From positions 67,828,817 to 67,892,816 of the forward strand of contig NC_044986.1 of assembly GCF_008728515.1 (NCBI RefSeq): 64,000 nt of DNA, in the 5' to 3' direction. Shown piece after piece: positions 47,521 to 59,560 of the stretch; positions within the stretch are counted from its first letter, which is position 1, and every line of letters starts with the position of its first letter. The translations under genes and the position numbers were made by a program. The notes under the pieces were generated by a model. That model was not told where the DNA came from, searched no databases, and saw only the letters and a program-made list of their open reading frames with translations. This DNA comes from Papio anubis (taxonomy: Eukaryota > Chordata > Mammalia > Primates > Cercopithecidae).

Positions 47521-48084
47521 AATCAAAAGAGCAAAGCTCCTGTTATTAAAACTAAAAAATGAACAATAATTCTTTGGTATGTGATTACTGTTAAATGTGT
47601 ATCTCCCTCCACTGGGTTGGGAGCCTCATGAGAGCTTGCATGAGGCCTACTAGGTCCTTGGTGAGTAATTGTTGGATGGATGGATGAATGGATGGGTGGA
47701 CAAAGGGAGCTGGGAGCCCACTTTGCTTTCCATGGATGCTGTCTGATCCCTTCAACACCGGGGTGTGATCACTGCCTTGCAGGTCCACAGACTCTCTCAT
47801 CCTCTCGGATGTGAGCACCACCAGGGAGCTGAAAACCTTTCTCAGTTTTTTTTCGCTCCTAACCTGCCTTCCACAGAATCAGGCAACAAGTCACTAATCC
47901 TCTCCTGTTGGTTGCAGCTTGCTCCCACTGTGCAGCTAATTCCACCTTCCAGGTTAATCATCATGCTTAGCACTTTCAATAAGGGCTTTTCATCTGTAGA
48001 GCACTGCTCAGCCATTAGCTGATTACTGTAATCTGTCCAACTCCCAAGACGTCAACCAGCATAGCAATGAGAGGCTTCCCTTAT

Positions 48085-48440
48085 TCTCTTGGAGACTCAG
48101 TTTCCTCATCTGTAAAACCAGGTTAATATACCTAACTGGCATGGTCGGTATAGGGATTCCATAAAATGAAGTCTGGAAAGTGTCTGGCACTGTCCTTTGA
48201 CACCTAACAAGCCCTCAGTAATTGTTTATTATCTGTTCCCTGTATAGTGTAGAGGTTAACTCTCATTGGAGAGCCCAGAAAAATCTGGATTTGAATCCAG
48301 CTTCCTGTACTTAAAGTTACATTTCCTGAGCCTCAGTTTTCCCATCCCTAAAATGGGGGTGATGGCACCTGCCTCAGTTGGCTGAAAGATCAAATGATGT
48401 GACATATGTGTGTGATGTGCTGGGCACAGCATGAGGCACC
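48085..48440 (-). repeat. Two MIR fragments, antisense
   Basis: 'ctcagtttcctcatctgtaa' (48105) and 'cctcagttttcccatcccta' (48332), each followed by the MIR-like 'aatgatgtgacat' or 'ctcagtaattg' end. Confidence 0.78.
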
Positions 48441-48739
48441 TAGGGAGTCCTACCCAGAAGGAAATGGAGGCAGGGAAGGAGAAGGAGGCTGTAGGTTCCT
48501 TGGGAAGGTGCCAGATACTTCTTTTCTCCTTTGTCCCTCAAGATGCTTTAGGGGAAGAAAAATGGCTGTTGGACTCACCATAACAACTCCAGCCAACTAC
48601 CCCTTTGCCCAGCTGTGTACTCAAAAAATAAGTAAAGGAATTAGGTGTGCTATGGGTGGAACTACATCTCAACAGGACTGGACAGTTGGAAGACTTTCAG
48701 ATTTTTCTTTATCTCACAACCAGAGAAAGTAAACAGGCC

Positions 48740-49470
48740 AGGGATGATCCCCACATATTACAGATGAGGAGACTGAGGCTCAGGGAGAATAAACACAGGG
48801 CCTGCAAACGTTAAGAGCTAGAGCCTCCCCATCCCAATTTGGATGCATCAGGAGACATGTCTAAGCTTTGCGCTCCAGAGGAGCTGGGCCTCTGTCTCAG
48901 CTGGAGTTACGGGTCTTCTTAAGACCTTCTAAAGCTACAAGGATTCTGCCTGCTAGCCCTTCCTCTCACTCCACCTGGTATGGGACTGTATCCCAGTGCG
49001 CCTGTTTTTAGTTACTGAGAATTTCAACATCAGGGAAGCCATCAACAGCTGCTGTGGTTGTAACTGTGCAACTCTAGCAGAGGGATCTCATTCATCATAA
49101 CAGCAATGAATCAGCAAAGAAGTTAAGTCCTCACCATAAAGCTGGGGGTGACTCTAGGAGGTGATAGGGGGCCCCTCTATACACTGACTGGGCCTGGGTT
49201 AGGACCCCTGTTCCAGGAACCAGGGCTCCTGGCATTCCCTGAATAGGCAGGGTCAGGCATCAGAGTGGTGGCATCAGAGTGGCCGCATCAGGAGGCTGAT
49301 CTCCACCCTTCCTAGGGAGAAGCATAGGAAGGACCTGGGAACTGAACCCTAAGTTTCAAAATGTGAGGAAGTTGAAGAAAGGGAGCAAGATTCTGAGCTG
49401 GGTACTTCACGTGTATTATTACATGTACCATATCATATGTAAGCAATAATTTATTCTGATAATAAGACCC
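48740..49470. other. Unique intergenic sequence with a MIR trace
   Basis: 'ttacagatgaggagactgag' (about 48759) is a MIR core. The remainder shows no recognisable repeat, gene or island. Confidence 0.5.
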
Positions 49471-49473
49471 TTT

Positions 49474-49780
49474 GGGGCCGGGCGCAGTGGCTCACGCCTG
49501 TAATCCCAGCATTCTGGGAGACTGAGGTGAGTGAATCATTTGAGGTCAGCAGTTCAAGACCAGCCTGGCCAAAGTGGTGAAACCTCGTCTCTACTAAAAA
49601 TACAAAAATTAGCCAGACAGTAGTGGTGCACGCCTGTAATCCCAGCTACTCGGGAGGCTGAGGCAGGAGAATCACTTGAGCCTGTGAGGCGGAGGTTGCA
49701 GTGAGCTGAGATCATGCCACCAGACTCCAGTAGTCTAGGTGACAGAGTGAGATGCTGTTTAAAAAAGAAAAAGAAAAAAG
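49474..49780 (+). repeat. Alu (AluS), sense
   Basis: 'ggggccgggcgcagtggctc' to 'aaaaaagaaaaagaaaaaag', with both arms. Confidence 0.94.
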
Positions 49781-49789
49781 ACTCTTTGG

Positions 49790-50070
49790 ATAGGCACCAT
49801 CAACCCATTTTACAGATGAATTAACTAGGGCACACAAAAGTTAATTAAGTTGCCCAAAGGGTCACACAGCAAGGAAGTGACACAGGTGGGATTCAAATTC
49901 AAGCCTACCTGACTCCAGGCCCCACAGTGTTGCCTCTGGTTGTTACCTGCATTTTATAAGGAAGGCAGCTGAGGCCCAGAGATGGGCAGTGATTTTCCCA
50001 GAGTCACACAGCCAGCTAGTGGCTGGATAGAGACTGAAACCAAGAGTCCAGACTTCCAGTTCCAAAATGA
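49790..50070 (+). repeat. MIR fragments, sense
   Basis: 'cccattttacagatgaatta', 'gtcacacagcaaggaagtga', and a second 'agagatgggcagtgattttc' and 'tcacacagccagctagtgg'. Confidence 0.78.
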
Positions 50071-50111
50071 GCCCATAAAAGTACCTGGCCCATAGGAGAT
50101 CTTCAAGTCAT

Positions 50112-50267
50112 ATTTGTTTTAGAGACAGGATCTCACTCTGTTGCCCAGACTGAAGTGCAGCGACACAAACATGGCTTACTGCAGCCTTGACCTCCTGGGT
50201 CAAGTGATCCTCCTGCCTTGGCCTCCCAAAGTTCTCGGACTGCAGGCATGAGCCACTGCACCCGGCC
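50112..50267 (-). repeat. Single-arm Alu (FLAM-like), antisense
   Basis: 'gagacaggatctcactctgt' passes directly to 'ctgcaggcatgagccactgc', ending cacccggcc. One monomer long. Confidence 0.85.
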
Positions 50268-50485
50268 ATCCATTAATATTTGTGATAGAAACAAGGCTAG
50301 GGAGAATCCCTGGATGGTTGAGGATAGGGCAGCAGCGGGGAGGAGCAGGTGGTGAAGAACAGGCCTTGCTGGAGACCACTAACCTGCTGCTTTTTTTCTG
50401 GAAGTTGCCCTTTAGCCTTCCCTCCAAAGTAGGGACTGGGGAAGTGACCCAGAGCTGAGAGGGGTGAGAGGTGTTGTGCAGCACT

Positions 50486-50504
50486 CGGCCTGCAGGTGGC
50501 GCCC
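50486..50504 (+). promoter_or_regulatory. CTCF-like motif
   Basis: cggcctgcaggtggcgccc matches the 19-base CTCF consensus (YGRCCASYAGRKGGCRSYV) at all positions but one (T for A at position 6). It lies in repeat-free sequence about 21 kb after SLC29A3 and 13 kb before the CDH23 island, a fitting place for an insulator or loop anchor. Occupancy is inferred. Confidence 0.65.
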
Positions 50505-50905
50505 GCACTGCAGTTCTGGACTCCCCCAGGGAATGGGAGCCTGCAGGGGATTTTCCTGTGGCTGGGCAGGGTGGGGCCAGGTCAGTGGGTCACTCACCAG
50601 CGTGTTCAGGATGCCCTTAGACAAAAGCTCCCCTCTCACCCTGGCTGCCTATGCCTGGCTGTGGCAGCAGAGGGCTGACAGCACCCAGATAGGAACTCAC
50701 ACCTCAACTCCTTCTTCCCTGGCCATGCCCTCTGCAGGGTCCTGGGTAAGAAACCTCAGAAGGACTGGAGATCATCCAGCTGCTTGACTTTGGTCAGTTT
50801 ACTGAGCCTCTTGGACGCCTACTTTCCTCATCTGTAGAGCAGAAGTGGGTTTTATTTCCAGGGTATTGGGAGGATCAGATGGAACATTTATAAAATGCCT
50901 GGCCC

Positions 50906-51339
50906 TGGCTGGGCACGGTGGCTCATGCCTGTAATACAAGCACTTTGGAAGGCCGAGGTGGGTAGATCACGAGGTCAGGAGTTCAAGACCAGCCTGGCCA
51001 ACACGGCGAAACTCTGTCTCTACTAAAAATACAAAAATTAGAGCCGGGTGCGGTGGCTCACGCCTGTAATCCCAGCACTTTGGGAGGCCGAGGTGGGCGG
51101 ATCACCTGAGGTCAGGAGTTCGAGATCAGCCTGGCCAACATGGAGAAACCCGTCTCTACTAAAAATACAAAAATTAGCTGGGCGTAGTGGCTCATGCCTG
51201 TAATCCCAGCTACTCAGGAGGCCAAGGCAGGAGAATCACTTGAACCCGAGAGGCAGAGGTTGCAGTAAGCCGAGATTGCACCAGTGCACTCCAGCCTGGG
51301 CAACAAGAGCGAAAGTCCATCTCAAAAAGAGAGAAAAAA
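50906..51339 (+). repeat. Trimeric Alu (left-left-right), sense
   Basis: The first left arm (50906-51042) is joined at 'caaaaattagagccgggtgc' to a second complete left arm, then a right arm and tail. The MIR-derived flanks aaatgcctggccc (50893-50905) and aagtgcctggccc (51340-51352) form one target-site duplication around the whole unit. The interrupted host is an antisense MIR (50785-50905 and 51353-51385). Confidence 0.9.
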
Positions 51340-51649
51340 AAGTGCCTGGCCCATTGCAGGCACTCAGCAATTGGGAACTGTCAGGATTATTCTCATGGAC
51401 AGTGGCTACCTGTCCTGATGTCACATCTGCCTGGCAGCTATCTCTTCTTAGTCTTTTCCACATCACAATGGCAATCCATCACACCATGCCTTACCAATCA
51501 CTGCCAAGCTCTGTTATCCATCCCCTACGGACCTGGTACTGCCTGGAAGACAATACAGAAGAGTGGTTAAGTGGAAGACCCCAGGTCTGTGTGCAAAACC
51601 TTGCCTCTGCGCCTTCCTGTGTGGCCTCGGTCAGGCGGCTCCCGTGTTG

Positions 51650-52020
51650 CAGATTCTTAGTGCTCACCACTACAGGACACAGGCTCCTGGAAGCTAGGGT
51701 GGAGCCATGTGACTCACTAGCTCTGGCCAGGGAAATGGGGGAACAGGAGTGATGTGGGCATGTGTCACTCTAGGCCAAGGCAGGTAAGAGCTTGTGGATT
51801 CCTCTGCCCTTTCTTGCCCTGCCACAGTGACCTGCGTATGGCCAAAGGGCCATGTGTTTTTATGGTAAAGCTCTAAGATGGAAGCACCCTAGATCCCCTA
51901 AGCCACCCTCAGAGGAAAGCCACCCCAGCAGCACTGTGTTATGTATGAGCAAGAAGTAAACTTTTATTGCCATTGAGGCTTCAGGGTTTTTTTATACCAC
52001 AGTGCAGACTAGGTTAATTT
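51650..52020 (+). repeat. MLT1-like LTR
   Basis: 'gagccatgtgactcactagc' and a 3' end with 'gagcaagaagtaaactttta' and 'ttgccattgaggcttcaggg' resemble the 3' half of MLT1-type LTRs. Confidence 0.5.
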
Positions 52021-52024
52021 TATG

Positions 52025-52170
52025 GATGCAACCTCCCTGTGCCCCAATTTTCTCATCAGTGAAAATGGGGATAATAATAGAACTACCATCGTAGAGTTGT
52101 TGTGAGGGTTAAATGAGATCGTGGATGCAACCCTCTTAAGATGTAAAAATCTTAGTTTTTATCATTCTAT
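52025..52170 (-). repeat. MIR, antisense
   Basis: 'caattttctcatcagtgaaa', 'ggggataataatagaactac' and 'gttgtgagggttaaatgaga'. Confidence 0.82.
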
Positions 52171-53116
52171 GGGAAGATACAGAAGAATAGGAAATGATCC
52201 TACATGCTCAGAGCAAGAGGGGCCCTAGGAACTTGAACTCACATTTCATGTTGAGATGAGGACACCGAGGCTTGGGGCAGAGGAGGGGATGCTTTGTTCA
52301 AGGTCATGCAGGCAAATGGTGGGAGAGTCAGGGCTGAATCCTGACTTTCTGAGCCTTGTCCAATGTATACCTTCAGACACATTTTGGTCCCTGCCCTCTG
52401 GGAGTTCATGATCTATTTGGAAACAAGACAGACATGCTATGGAAAGGTCATTCAAGATTCCATGCTATACCCAGATGCAAGAGTCATCCAGACAGTGAGG
52501 GTTCTGAGGGCCAGAGGAGGACAAGGACCTGGGTGGTCTGGGAAGTGGGCAGAGAAGGCTTCTGGGAGCCGATGGGATTTGAAGTATGGGTTTCAGCAGA
52601 GAGGAGGAGTGGGCAGAAGGCAATGGTGGGGGAGATGACGGTATAATCCCAGGCCAGGAGACAGGGAGGTCAAAGAGCAGAGTGGTCCATAGAACAGATA
52701 GATCAAAGCGTGGTATGTTTAACCAGTTTGAGGGACATGTAGATTTCTTCCCCTTTTTGACCCCTATTATAAAGAGCACTGCACTAAACACCCCTCTATG
52801 TATCTGTGTATTTTGTCAGCTGAGATAGAGGTTTTCTAGAGAAGAGAGGTTGGGTTGAACCTGGAAAAGTATGGTGGCCTGATTTGCAGGAATGGTGTTG
52901 TAGGGTTTGGAAGGCTTTTGAATGTGAGTGACACAGAGATGATTTGACTTAATTTTTCAGGCCAAGACTTCCCAGTTTCAATCATTCGCTTACCATATTT
53001 ACCAATTTTGGCCTATTCATGTGACAACTATACTATTACTGACCCAATTTAAATTTTAATCCCTCACTTTTAAACTCACACATTTATTTTAAGAGACTTT
53101 TTATCACCATCATAGA

Positions 53117-53391
53117 ATTTTTTTTTTTTTTTTTAAGACAAAGTCTCGGTCTGTGGCCCAGGCTGGAGTGCAGTGGCACGATCTCAGCTCACTGCAAGCT
53201 CCGCCTCCTGAGTTCATGCCATTCTCCCCCCTCCACCTCCCAAGTAGCTGGGACTACAGGTGCCCACCACCACGCCTGGCTAATTTTTTTTTTTTTTTTT
53301 TTTTGTATTTTTAGTAGAGATAGGGTTTTACCATGGTAGCCAGGATGGTCTCAATCTCCTGACCTCGTGATCCGCCCTTCTCGGCCTCCCA
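53117..53391 (-). repeat. AluY, antisense, truncated
   Basis: 'ttaagacaaagtctcggtct' to 'tctcggcctccca', with an unusually long T run in the linker (about 53286-53304). The head after 'cggcctccca' is missing. Confidence 0.9.
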
Positions 53392-53519
53392 GATTTTTTA
53401 AAAAATAAAAACTATGCTACTTGCAATAAATACAAGATAACTATTAAAATAAATATGATGATAGCAAATCAGTATTATTAAATACAGCCATAAGTGCCTG
53501 CCAGAGGCAGAGCAGAAGG

Positions 53520-54018
53520 CCTGATTCCTTCTGGTTCAAGGAAGAGGGATTATCAAGTATTAAAGACATAATTGCACAAATTGAGACTTTCTCCTTTGCT
53601 CGTTTGTATAGGCTAGGACAGAACTGACAGGGAAATAACTTTCTCACCATGTGATTCAAAGAGGTCACATGAAGAAGGCTTGCCTCTGGCAGAAAGTGAC
53701 TTGTAGACCACACCGAATGGGCATCCTGTCCTCTGAAGACTGTCACCAGAATGAGAGCAAGTTCTTTTGTGGGGTAGTTTGGCAGCAGTAGGGCCCAGGG
53801 GTGGGAGACTGGGCCGGATGGTCCAAATCCGCCCCTCTTTTTGGTGGACATTAGGTTTTCTTGTGTGGGACTAATGGGTCGGGCTGGGGTGTGGGGGTTC
53901 AGAACAAAAGAGAACAGATCTTGCTTACTGTCCCTGACTATAGGTTGTGGAGACCCTAACTCTGGGTCTGCTTCCCAATAAAAGAAGAAAGTGATCTCTG
54001 GACATTAAAAAAAAAAAA
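53520..54018 (+). other. Possible processed retrocopy or LTR 3' end
   Basis: AATAAA at 53977-53982 is followed 25 bases later by a 12-base poly(A) at 54007-54018, the hallmark of a reverse-transcribed mRNA end. No protein-coding similarity is recognised upstream. It could also be an LTR-type repeat followed by an unrelated A run. Confidence 0.35.
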
Positions 54019-54356
54019 GACACTTTTTTGGGGGGCATTACAAGGAGAATGGGAATTGCCTTCTCCCTACACCATCATCTGCAGTCAGGGCGGGCTCCGT
54101 GGACGTGTGACCTGTGCTGTCACATAGAGCCCTGTGTTCAGAAGAGCTCAACACTCGGTTTAATGCTCTGTTGTTGCCATCATTCCACGGGATACACACT
54201 GGCAGACAAAAAGGAGACAGACCCTCTGGGGACCATTGTGGAAAGAGCTACAGGACATACCTTAAGAGAGAGAGAGAGAAAAAAAAACAAGTTATAGGAC
54301 AATATGTGCAGTATGGCTGTATTTGTAAAAACAAAAAATTCTTAAAATTTTAAAAA

Positions 54357-54372
54357 TACACACACACACACT
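54357..54372 (+). repeat. (CA)n short microsatellite
   Basis: Eight CA units after an A/T-rich stretch. Confidence 0.8.
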
Positions 54373-55159
54373 TCATTATTCCATTTTCCCTCAACTGGCT
54401 GGTTAGTAATATGTGCAATTACCACTCTTCTAGGGTTAGCCTGGAGATGGAGCAGGCATCCTTGATTTATTCATGTTTACCAGACACTCCCCATTTCTAC
54501 CCACTTCTTGGACAATGCAAGGACCTTAGAGCATTCTAACTCCATTTACCCCCTTCCTGCTTGTGTGCCATTGGATCGTGTATTTTAATTCTCCCTATAT
54601 ATTTTAAACATTAGTTTTATTGTTTTATACAGCCAAGATTCATTTGTATTTACCCATATTTCCCTTTCTATTGCTCTTGTTTCCTTTCTGAATATCCAAG
54701 CTTCCATCTGGGACCACTTTCCTTCTGCCTGAAGCATACCCTTTTGTATTTATTTTTATATTTGAACCATTCATATGGTTCAAAATTCAAAAGTACAGAA
54801 GTGTGTCATGATAGATATCTTTCTCTTCCACCCCTGCCCCCAGCCAAAAACCCTACATTTCCATATGCACATAGAACATTCCTTGAAGGAAATACACCAA
54901 ATTGAGAACAGTGGTTTGTCTACGTGGTCTGAAATGTTCGTGCTGATAATGTGTTCATGTCTCCCATATGCAAAGAAAGAGAAAGTCAGGGACAGGCAGC
55001 CAGGAGACCCAGTCTCTTCTGATTGACAGCCTCTCACTGTGTCCTGCCGTGCACGCAGCCACTCTGTTATATGTGGCCTCGTTTCATCTTGGCCACAGCC
55101 CTGTGGGACATGAGAGGCAAAGTTCCTCCATCCCAGGACAGCTACTGACCATGTCTCCC

Positions 55160-55450
55160 ATTTTCATGAACACTTACTATGCCAGGTGCCACTTTATATT
55201 CACCACATCACTCAGTCCTCATGACAGCTCTGCTAGTATTATCACCATTTTACAAATGAGCAAACTGAGGCAAAGAGAAGTTAGGTAATCTGCCCAGAAG
55301 GCAGAGCCAGGGTTCAAACCAAATCCCAACAGTCCAACTCCAGAGCCATGCTATCACAAACCCCATTATACAGCTGAGGAAACTGAGACCCATAGAGGTT
55401 AAGCCCTAGGCTCAAAGTCACTAAGTAGTGGCAGAACAAGAACTCACATC
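55160..55450 (+). repeat. MIR fragments, sense
   Basis: 'gaacacttactatgccagg', 'ttttacaaatgagcaaactg', 'cccattatacagctgaggaa' and 'aactgagacccatagaggtt': two adjoining MIRs. Confidence 0.8.
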
Positions 55451-55499
55451 CATGACTTTTGGGGTTAAAATCCACAACCCTCCCCCCACCAATGGTTTT

Positions 55500-55655
55500 T
55501 TTCTGCACATTAGAATCATCTGAGGAGCTTTCAGAAGGCCGTGTTCAGATGTTAGCCAAGACCAAAAAAATCAGAATCACTGATACTATTTTTGTGTCCC
55601 CCTCACCTCCCAGAAGTTTCTGAAGTGTAGTCAGGTGAGAACCACTGTCCTTGCC
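55500..55655 (+). repeat. MER5-type fragment
   Basis: 'cacattagaatcatctgagg' and 'gtcaggtgagaaccactgtc' are the two ends, with a diverged middle. Confidence 0.65.
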
Positions 55656-55669
55656 CACAGGAGACAGGG

Positions 55670-55920
55670 CTCAGAATCAGGCTCTTTGGATTTCATTTGA
55701 TCCAGACTTTGCCTCTCATTAGCTCTGTGACTTTGGGCACACTGCTTTAACAGTTCTGTGCTGCCTCAGTTTTCTCACCTGTCAGTTTGGATAACTATAG
55801 TGTCTTCTTCACATACGGATTGAATGAGACCATCCATACAAAGACTTGGAACAGCGGCTAGCACAGGATGAGCTTTAAATAAATCTTACCCTTATTATAA
55901 TTGTTATAGTTATTATTATA
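55670..55920 (-). repeat. MIR, antisense
   Basis: 'tctgtgactttgggcacact', 'ctcagttttctcacctgtca' and 'attgaatgagaccatccata'. Confidence 0.8.
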
Positions 55921-56394
55921 TTTGCTGTGTGCCTTTGCATAGAACCTGTCCCCCTCTGAGCCTCACTCAGGTCCTCTCTGTGTGAGCACACTGTGGGGTT
56001 TGGACTGCAGGGTCTTGAACGGTGTCTTCCAGCTCTGATGTGCCTTTGTTGTGATCAGCTGGCTGGGTCTCAGAACTTCTCCACTTGCCCTCATGTTTGT
56101 GGAAGCTTGCCCTTTCTCGTGAATGCAGAGGCGGCAACAGGCATGTGCTTGGAGAACCAGGGACCACTTCTGTGGGACGAGTCCAGCCTATGATTATGGT
56201 ATTGATGTTCTCACAGCCAGGATGTGCTAGGCTGTGCAGAGAGGAATTGCCCACTGAGGGGTGGTGGCTGACAAGGTGCCAGCTGCTCCAGAGAGAGGCC
56301 AAGAGCCCTGGACGGAGGGTGCCTTGGAAAGGCATGGCAGGGGCCGAGGCAGAGGTGGGGCTCGTGCCCACTTCCTACCAGTGCCCAGGGCACT

Positions 56395-57040
56395 TGGTGC
56401 CAGTCCTTGCCACCAAGTGCCATTCTGCACCAATGTATAATTCATGCCCCCGTGTGCCAATCTGTGCCAGCTTTAATTAGCTTCTAACTTTTTGTCATTC
56501 ATTTTGCTCTGAACACCTTATAAATAAATGATGGGCGAGGAGAGTGGAGAGAGGGGCAGGAATGTGAGGGAAGGACCCTCTTTTCTTCAGCCACACAAGG
56601 GAGGGGTGAGCTTCCAAGGCTGGGCCCAGGGAACCTCATGCCCCTGGGGCTTTCCTGGGGGCCTCCATGCTGCAGAGGGGTGGCCACAGCCCACTTTGTC
56701 AGCCTTCCAGCCTGCTCCTCCACAAGCCAAGCGGGGCCGCCACAGCTGTGCCAGGCTCCGAGGGCTCACAAACTAAACTCGGGAGCACACATGTCTGGTT
56801 TATGGTGGCAGGCGCTGCCCCGGGAGAGGACGCATGGGCTGGGGACGACGACAGCAGGAAGCAACAAACAGCTCTTTATCAGCTGTGGGGTGGGGGCATG
56901 AAAGGGGGAGCAGGAAGGGATGGGGAGGCTGCTATGGAGGAACCCACAGGAGAGGCGTTTGTGTGCTTTAAAAATAATCATCGACCCTCATGGGGAGGAA
57001 AGACTCGCCTGTGAGGGCTGCTCTGTTTTTACAGTTTGTA
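56395..57040. promoter_or_regulatory. Candidate conserved regulatory block
   Basis: This is repeat-free DNA 7 kb upstream of the CDH23 island. It has a homeodomain-type core (ctttaattagcttc, about 56471), a joined GATA/E-box (tttatcagctgtgg, about 56875) and an AT-rich patch ('ccttataaataaatgatggg'). This is motif reading only; no alignment was possible. Confidence 0.28.
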
Positions 57041-57599
57041 AAGCACTTTAATGTGTGTTTTTCTCTTTTGATCTGAAAGGCAGCCTCGAGAGGTGTTTCA
57101 GCACCTGGGGGTTATCATACCCATTTATAGTTGAGGAACCTGATGCTCGGACCGGTAGGCTAAGACCCATGTGAACCACAGCCTGGTGGAGCGAGCTTCG
57201 TGTTGCACCACCCTGCCTCTCTTGCATTCCCCAGGGGCAAGGCAGCGGCAGAAAGCACCCCCATGAGGCTGGAAGGCCAAGGTGGAATGGAGTCCAATTC
57301 CAGGTGGTTCCAGGGGTTGGCATATTTAAAACAACAGATTTGGATTCCCTCCCTTCTTTGTATCCTCATTCTCTGAGAGTGCCAGTAGGCCAGCTGGTTA
57401 TTTGGTGTGTGAGGATGCAAAGACATTGAAGGGGAGATGCCCCTTCCTCCAAGATGTCAGCCCAGGTCACCCTGGGACAATGCACTGTCCCCTCTTCCTC
57501 CTGTAGCTGGTCACGCTTTCTACTGTGTATCTGCACCTCCAAGCCTAGCGCCTCCATCTCCAGCATTGCTTACTGAAAGAAACCTGGGCTCCCGGTGGG

Positions 57600-58075
57600 G
57601 CCCTCAAACCCTTCATGGTCCAGCCCTTGCTGCCTCTGCATAGCACACTCCTTGGTCCAGCCCTATTGCCATATTACTTGAGGTCTCTAAACTGTGTGCT
57701 GCCCCTGTGACCTTGCACACACAGTCCCTGCTACCTCAGATGTCCTTGCCGGTCTTACCTTGCCAGGTACTCTTGTCTTTCAAGGCTCTATTTAAGTGGT
57801 CTCTCCTGTTCAGAGTCTTCCCTAATCTCCTTGGTTAGAGTGGATTGCACCCTGCTCGGGGTCCCCTCTGTCAATGTTGAACCTAGTCCCAGCCTGAAGG
57901 ACGGCATCATCCTACTTCTTCCCAACTGTTTCTGCCTCTATCTCTCCAGCTGGACTATAGCTTCTCTGAGGACCAAAATGATGTCATTTGCTCTTTGTGT
58001 CCTCGGCACCCAGCCCACAGACTGGCACACTGTGGGCCCTTCAGAAACGTGTGTTAGGTGAATGAACAAACACAC
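57600..58075 (+). repeat. L2 LINE 3' fragment
   Basis: 'cttcatggtccagcccttgc', 'ttcagagtcttccctaatct', 'tctctgaggaccaaaatgat' and 'aggtgaatgaacaaac' follow the L2 3' end. Confidence 0.72.
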
Positions 58076-59319
58076 AGTCCCTGCCTTCGAGAATCTTAAA
58101 ATCAAGTGTGCTGTGGGCTAAACATGATCTTGAAGCCACTGTACAGATGTGGCCGCTTCTGGAAATCCCTGGGCAAGATGCCCTGGATATGGAAGGAACT
58201 GCATATCACTTTTTTTCTTTCTTTCTCTTTTCTTTTTAATTTTGGGAAAGGGGAGGTGGCATTATTCTAATAATGCTGACTCTACACTGTTCTATGCTCT
58301 CTACGACAATCACCGGAAGAATAATCAGATGGTCTGCACCAGGCAGGGTTCTCACGGTCGCTAGCAACAGAAATGAACTCTGGCTACTGATGCAAAAAAT
58401 GAACTCGCTAGTTAGTTAACAGGGGCAGATTCAACCAGAAGACTGGAGGACAGACCCAGACAACAAATAGGAACAAAAGGAGGCTGGTGGCCAAGAATGC
58501 AGCTGAAAATACAACCCAGGTCAGGCCTCAGGAGTCCTGGAGTCAGGGCTATGTGCTTTGCATAGCTTCAAAAGGATTCTTGACTGTTTATAAACGTGAT
58601 GGTCCTTCTCAAGGTTCAAAGTTGAGAGTAGAGCTTCTGACTGGCTTGCCTGGTCATGCACTGTGCCCTGCAGGCAGAAGGCCTTTCTTTATAGTTTTTT
58701 CAATTAAAGCAGGGCCTGGTCCTACCCCTTACTTCATACAGTGGGGGTCCCCCAGTAGGAGTGGAGTTTGGATGAGTGGGAAGTTGGCATCTCTGTGGCT
58801 CTTCGTGGCTGTCCAAGTGCTTTTACATCCACCCCAGGAGGGAGGCTGGGCAGGCACCATTCTCTCATTTTCAGAAGTGGAAACAAGGCACAGAGAGGTT
58901 CAGTGACTTGTCCAGACTACATAAGGTGGCAAGGGTGCTTCTTTGTCACACAGGTGTACCTTCCTCGATGCCCCACGGGCTTGGAGAACAGGCAAGTGTT
59001 TCCTGAGGAAAGGGCTCTAGGGAGAACTTCGAGAGCTGTTGTTGAAACAGCCCTGACATGGTTTCAGGAATGGAAATCCCAGAAAGGCAGAAAGGTGAAA
59101 ATTTAGGTGATTCATCTCCTGGAATGAGGAGATTAGAATTTCTGAGATGCTGGTTCAGAGGATAGAGGCTGGGTTCTTCTCCCCAGCTCTGAGGCTCCTG
59201 CAAATGCCATCATCCTACCTTTGGCTGGTTCATGTGCAGAACAGCAAGACTGCTCTTCACCTCCGGGATCCAGTAGCTCCCATGGCTCCCTGGGGAGGGT
59301 CCCTGTGCACGCCTCCAGG

Positions 59320-59560
59320 CCCTACGCACATGCTGCTCCTCCACCTGGAGCGCCCTTCTGCTTCTGCTGCCTGCGGACCTCCTGGTCAGTCTCAGCTCAC
59401 TGCAGCAAGCTCTGACGTCCCCTTGTCCAGGCAGCCTTTCTGGACTCAAGATTTCATGACAATGAATCACCCCACTCTCCTTTGGGCCACTTGTCCACTT
59501 TGCCACGCTTACCTTGCTAGGTTGTAACTGATTCGTCTGCCCCTCTCTCCTACGGGGAGT
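59320..59560 (+). repeat. L2 LINE fragment
   Basis: 'cacatgctgctcctccacct', 'gtccaggcagcctttctgga' and 'gggagtgccttgaagacagg' match L2 phrasing. Confidence 0.6.
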
